Positions 7,942 to 9,980 of a DNA stretch of 9,980 bases are shown here, piece after piece. Origin of the DNA: Methanobacterium sp. (GTDB taxonomy: Archaea; Methanobacteriota; Methanobacteria; Methanobacteriales; Methanobacteriaceae); assembly GCA_020855015.1 (NCBI GenBank), contig JAHKLP010000056.1:1-9980 (forward strand), in the 5' to 3' direction. The translations under genes and the position numbers were made by a program. The first letter of the stretch is position 1; every line of letters begins with the position of its first letter. The notes under the pieces are model-generated. The model was not told the DNA's origin. It was given only the letters and a program-made list of their open reading frames with translations, and did not search any database.

Positions 7942-8164
7942 CCTTCTCATCCACTTTTTCATCAACTTTTATTGCCTGATCAGGACACATCATGACACAT
8001 AACTGGCATTGAGTGCATTTATCCTCATCTTCATGTCCAGGAACATGTACGCCCTTTTTGTTAAGAACACCAGATTTTTGGTAAACCTTTCTGGGGCAGA
8101 ACTCGGTGCAGATATTGCAACCCTTACACAGATTCTTATCAATAGTTATCATGAAATCTACCAT
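7931..8164 (-). CDS. korD: 2-oxoglutarate:ferredoxin oxidoreductase, delta (ferredoxin-like) subunit
   Basis: This small 77-residue protein carries two 4Fe-4S ferredoxin motifs. CKGCNICTEFCP gives Cys13, 16, 19 and 23, and CTQCQLCVMMCP gives Cys50, 53, 56 and 60. It relays electrons between ferredoxin and the KorAB catalytic core. The C-terminal tail is charged (VDEKVDEKDEN) and its codons overlap the korA start. The start is ambiguous: the ATG at 8164 has no ribosome binding site but lies about 25 nt from a TATA box, as expected for a leaderless message. An internal ATG at 8152 (MITIDKNL) matches the usual start of the family and has GGTAGAT just upstream. It is the first gene of the kor operon. 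Confidence 0.93.
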   Translation of the reverse strand: MVDFMITIDKNLCKGCNICTEFCPRKVYQKSGVLNKKGVHVPGHEDEDKCTQCQLCVMMCPDQAIKVDEKVDEKDEN

Positions 8165-8183
8165 TTTTATTGTTTAATTGTGA

Positions 8184-8193
8184 TATTTTAAAT
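8184..8193 (-). promoter_or_regulatory. TATA box of the korDABC-sucC operon
   Basis: The minus strand reads ATTTAAAATA, centred about 25 nt before the ATG at 8164. Transcription would start at or within a few bases of that ATG, giving a leaderless or very short-leader mRNA. Confidence 0.4.
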
Positions 8194-8232
8194 AATTGTT
8201 GTTGGCTGAACCAGATGGAAATCCCATATCAA

Positions 8233-8263
8233 CAGTTTTAATAAATGTAAAACAGTTTTTCTG
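8233..8263 (-). terminator. Possible terminator between mptD and korD
   Basis: After the mptD stop the minus strand has ACAG-AAAAA-CTGT followed by TTTA. CTGTTTTA (8254-8247) can also pair imperfectly with TAAAACTG (8240-8233). The stems are short; this is weak evidence that mptD and the kor operon are separate transcripts, consistent with the TATA box in front of korD. Confidence 0.3.
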
Positions 8264-8270
8264 TAGGATT

Positions 8271-8645
8271 TCAATCCACTTCTTCCACGTACATCAAGGG
8301 ATAGTTAAGATCTTCAACATATTCCATCCGCACTATAATTTTTATTCCATCATATTCTGAAACTACCCGCACGTCTAACATGTCCCCTGTAAGGGAAAGG
8401 TAATGGTATTCATTCTCTGTATCTTTCAATATTTCACGGTTAATTTCAACATCGACATGCATAATACAAGGTTGTAATTCTAAAGATGTCTTAATAGCAT
8501 TTTCAAGAGAATCTACACTCTCAAGACTGACTGGTGTCCCCACAAACTGGTGGAAAAGAGCCCCCATTGTAATAGCCCCTTCAAATATAGCCCGTTCCCG
8601 CGGGGTGATGTTTTTGAAGTATTTTTCATCACTCATCTTTATCAC
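8271..8645 (-). CDS. mptD: Archaeal dihydroneopterin aldolase (MptD, DUF372 family)
   Basis: The 124-residue protein matches the archaeal DUF372 family shown in Methanocaldococcus to be the 7,8-dihydroneopterin aldolase of methanopterin synthesis. It releases glycolaldehyde to leave 6-hydroxymethyl-7,8-dihydropterin. The diagnostic block is ITPRERAIFEGAITMGALFH followed by QFVGTPVSLE, with Glu22 and His32, and the C-terminus is LNYPLMYVEEV. Bacterial FolB is not homologous in sequence. The GTG at 8645 has AGGTG 7 nt upstream and is taken as the start; an ATG at 8636, three codons in, with GAGTGAT before it, is a good alternative. It lies 106 nt upstream of korD on the same strand. Identification is from remembered family sequence. 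Confidence 0.85.
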   Translation of the reverse strand: MIKMSDEKYFKNITPRERAIFEGAITMGALFHQFVGTPVSLESVDSLENAIKTSLELQPCIMHVDVEINREILKDTENEYHYLSLTGDMLDVRVVSEYDGIKIIVRMEYVEDLNYPLMYVEEVD

Positions 8646-8696
8646 TCATCTACACCTATGAATTACTATATCAATTAATATTTTCCAACAATCGCT

Positions 8697-8710
8697 TTAA
8701 ATAATATCAT
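8697..8710 (-). promoter_or_regulatory. Possible promoter of mptD
   Basis: The minus strand reads GATATTATTTAAAG, with a TATA-like TTATTTAAA core. A start about 26 nt downstream would be near 8675, leaving a leader of about 30 nt that contains the AGGTG ribosome binding site. Confidence 0.3.
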
Positions 8711-8801
8711 TGTTAAGGAACCAAACATATTTTTACGGATAATAAGATATTTCACTACATATACAAAATATTTGTTGAATTATCTAATGCCTAGTTGTTA
8801 G

Positions 8802-8808
8802 AAAAAAA
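8802..8808 (-). terminator. U-tract terminator after the sortase gene
   Basis: The minus strand has seven T in a row 8 nt past the sortase stop codon, followed by CTAACAACTAG, a small inverted repeat (CTA/TAG ends). Archaeal polymerase is expected to terminate at such a tract. Confidence 0.45.
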
Positions 8809-8816
8809 TTCAAATC

Positions 8817-9542
8817 CTAAAATCCCAATCCGATAAAGTCACTTATACGAGATATATTTGATTCAAGAGCATCGGGTGGTGTGGGGAAAAAGTAACCAAG
8901 CGTCAGGAAAAATGTCAAAGCCACCGTTGCCAAGAATAATATAGCTCTTTCTTCTTTTACAGGATATAAAAAGCTTAAAATTGTTCCAGAAGCCATAAAT
9001 GCTAATATTATTATGATAGCGTAATGTTTCTGAGGATTTGTCTTTCGGAAAGTTTTAATGGGGTATATTTTTCCCTGTTTAGCTTTGATTATCAACCTTT
9101 CCTTGGTTGATCCCAAGGGATAACAGGTAATAAGGAATAACACATTGCCCTGTTCAACTGATAATCTGTAGTCTGCTGGAACTATTGTACTGTTTATTAT
9201 CTTGTATTCAACATAGCCTATTCCAGGCCATTCCAATGTAACATTATCTCCCTGCTTAAGCTGATCAAGTTTGAGGAATGGAGAACCATGCAATGTCCTA
9301 TGACCAAATAGAACTACTGTTCCACTGGCAGGTTTGGCAGATTGTGGTTCATGATAAATCCCATAGTCTACGGATCTGTTGTTAATCGCTTCATCAACAC
9401 CAATTTCAGGGATTATGATAAAAGGAGTTTCTCCTGGCTTCTCGCTAAGGGTTTGAGTGGAAGAATAATAATTGACTTCCACCAGGGCGTAAAAAGAGAT
9501 GATCATCATCCCGGCTAATATAAAAAAAGTGGATATTTTCAT
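8817..9542 (-). CDS. Archaeal sortase (cysteine transpeptidase) with extra C-terminal membrane helices
   Basis: The 241-residue protein has an N-terminal signal-anchor helix (about 4-22), a sortase beta-barrel domain (about 40-160) and two further membrane helices (about 173-193 and 198-218) with a short tail. The catalytic triad can be read directly: His81 in LFGHRTLHGSPFLKL, Cys140 in LFLITCYPLG and Arg149 in STKERLII, with the usual LKQGD segment between. Sortases cleave a sorting motif in exported proteins and attach them to a surface acceptor. In pseudomurein-walled methanogens the acceptor is not known to me. Directly upstream on the same strand is a protein with a sortase-type C-terminus. 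The ribosome binding site is weak (AGTGAAT 5 nt before the ATG). A terminator hairpin and a TATA box upstream suggest its own transcript. The sortase class (D/E-like or archaeal-specific) cannot be fixed by eye. Confidence 0.9.
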   Translation of the reverse strand: MKISTFFILAGMMIISFYALVEVNYYSSTQTLSEKPGETPFIIIPEIGVDEAINNRSVDYGIYHEPQSAKPASGTVVLFGHRTLHGSPFLKLDQLKQGDNVTLEWPGIGYVEYKIINSTIVPADYRLSVEQGNVLFLITCYPLGSTKERLIIKAKQGKIYPIKTFRKTNPQKHYAIIIILAFMASGTILSFLYPVKEERAILFLATVALTFFLTLGYFFPTPPDALESNISRISDFIGLGF

Positions 9543-9600
9543 ATAGATTCACTGTTATTCTTCACTGATTGAACTGACCATTAGTAGTTACTTGATTCTG

Positions 9601-9615
9601 GGAATTTAGAATTCC
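9601..9615. repeat. Palindrome GGAATT-TAG-AATTCC in the sortase promoter
   Basis: Perfect 6-bp inverted repeat with a 3-nt centre. It lies between the putative TATA box (9618-9626) and the expected start site near 9597, where a repressor or activator would act. A related sequence, GAATTTCGTGAATTCCC, occurs at 9675-9691. Confidence 0.4.
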
Positions 9616-9617
9616 TC

Positions 9618-9626
9618 TTATTATAT
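9618..9626 (-). promoter_or_regulatory. Possible TATA box of the sortase gene
   Basis: The minus strand reads ATATAATAA, preceded by AGTG. Transcription would start near 9597, giving a leader of about 55 nt before the sortase ATG at 9542. Confidence 0.4.
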
Positions 9627-9705
9627 CACTTACCAACTAATGATTACCAAGATTATGGCATCATAAAAATATAAGAATTTCGTGAATTCCCAAGAAAAGA
9701 TTAAA

Positions 9706-9736
9706 AGTTAACAGAGTGAAGTTGACTCAGTTAACT
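9706..9736 (-). terminator. Stem-loop terminator after the sortase-substrate gene
   Basis: AGTTAACAGAGT (9706-9717) pairs with ACTCAGTTAACT (9725-9736): 11 of 12 positions match, with one A-A mismatch and a 7-nt loop. In the minus direction it is followed at once by TTTTAATCTTTTCTT. It lies 19 nt beyond the stop codon at 9756, a good terminator for that gene. Confidence 0.6.
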
Positions 9737-9755
9737 AATTTTTGACCTAACTAAT

Positions 9756-9980
9756 TCATCGGAAGAACTTAGCATAGGTTACGCCACCAGCTATGCCGAT
9801 AGCTGCAACAATAAATAATGCGAATGGGACTCCAGTTTCTGATGTAGTGGGTACAGAAGCACTGGTTTTAGCTGCAGCTGTTCTAGGGATGTTATAAGAT
9901 GATGAACCACCACTAACACCGTAGTCCGAACTGGATGATGTTGGCCACTGGTAAGTGTAGGAGAAATGTTTACTTTGACC
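9756..9980 (-). CDS. C-terminal part of a surface protein with a sortase-type sorting signal (cut by window edge)
   Basis: This frame is too short for a normal ORF listing. It runs from the window edge to a TGA at 9756-9758 with no internal stop and encodes 74 residues. The first ~50 are rich in Ser, Thr, Gly and Ala (for example SSSSDYGVSGGSSSYN and RTAAAKTSASVPTTS), like a low-complexity stalk. They are followed by SETGVP, a hydrophobic helix (FALFIVAAIGIAGGVTYA) and the short basic tail KFFR. That tripartite end (motif ending in TG, membrane helix, basic residues) is the layout of an LPXTG-type sorting signal, with ETG in place of the canonical pentapeptide. The sortase gene is the next gene downstream on the same strand, 213 nt away. 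The N-terminal domain and true size are outside the window. Confidence 0.75.
   Translation of the reverse strand, partial: GQSKHFSYTYQWPTSSSSDYGVSGGSSSYNIPRTAAAKTSASVPTTSETGVPFALFIVAAIGIAGGVTYAKFFR

Noticed and set aside
7942..7965. korA start at the ATG of 7965
   Set aside because: It adds MMKKWMRR, absent from the family, and deepens the overlap with korD; the ATG at 7941 starts at the conserved MKTEDYF.

Overview
The window looks like a chromosomal segment of a methanogenic archaeon, most likely a Methanobacterium or close relative in the Methanobacteriales. The evidence is gene content: archaeal-type tRNA-wyosine synthase Taw1, a methanopterin-pathway dihydroneopterin aldolase (MptD), a four-subunit 2-oxoglutarate:ferredoxin oxidoreductase followed by sucC, and a sortase beside a protein with a sortase-type C-terminus. 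AT-rich intergenic DNA with TATA/BRE-like promoters and strong GGAGG/AGGTG ribosome binding sites agrees. The genus is inferred from memory of these families, not from a search.

Layout. Positions 1-119 (minus) hold the start of a secreted protein with a signal peptide. About 690 bases of AT-rich, apparently non-coding DNA follow. On the plus strand come taw1 (810-1724), a secreted DUF1002/YpuA-like protein (1965-2840) and a polytopic membrane protein with weak resemblance to Wzy-type polymerases (3068-4153). The last seems to lack its true N-terminus in the current reading frame. A convergent junction at about 4154-4206 separates these from a long minus-strand block. In transcription order that block is mptD (8645-8271), then korD-korA-korB-korC-sucC (8164-4207). 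Further right, also on the minus strand, are a sortase (9542-8817) and, upstream of it, the C-terminal 74 residues of its probable substrate (9980-9756, cut by the window edge).

How the genes work together. KorDABC reductively carboxylates succinyl-CoA to 2-oxoglutarate with reduced ferredoxin, and SucC is one half of the succinyl-CoA synthetase that supplies the substrate. Together they form the end of the incomplete reductive TCA branch that methanogens use to make glutamate. The genes are tightly packed (gaps of 3 nt, or an 11-nt overlap, except 78 nt before korB), and korC and sucC both start with TTG. sucD is not in the window. MptD serves C1-carrier (tetrahydromethanopterin) synthesis and has its own probable promoter. 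The sortase and the upstream partial protein (Ser/Thr-rich stalk, ETG, hydrophobic segment, basic tail) form a likely cell-surface anchoring pair, separated by a stem-loop terminator and a probable sortase promoter.

Most of the window is ordinary methanogen housekeeping. The parts worth a second look are the sortase/substrate pair with its palindromic promoter elements, the disrupted 5' end of the membrane protein, the bacterial-type DUF1002 secreted protein, and the unusual start of the left-hand secreted protein.
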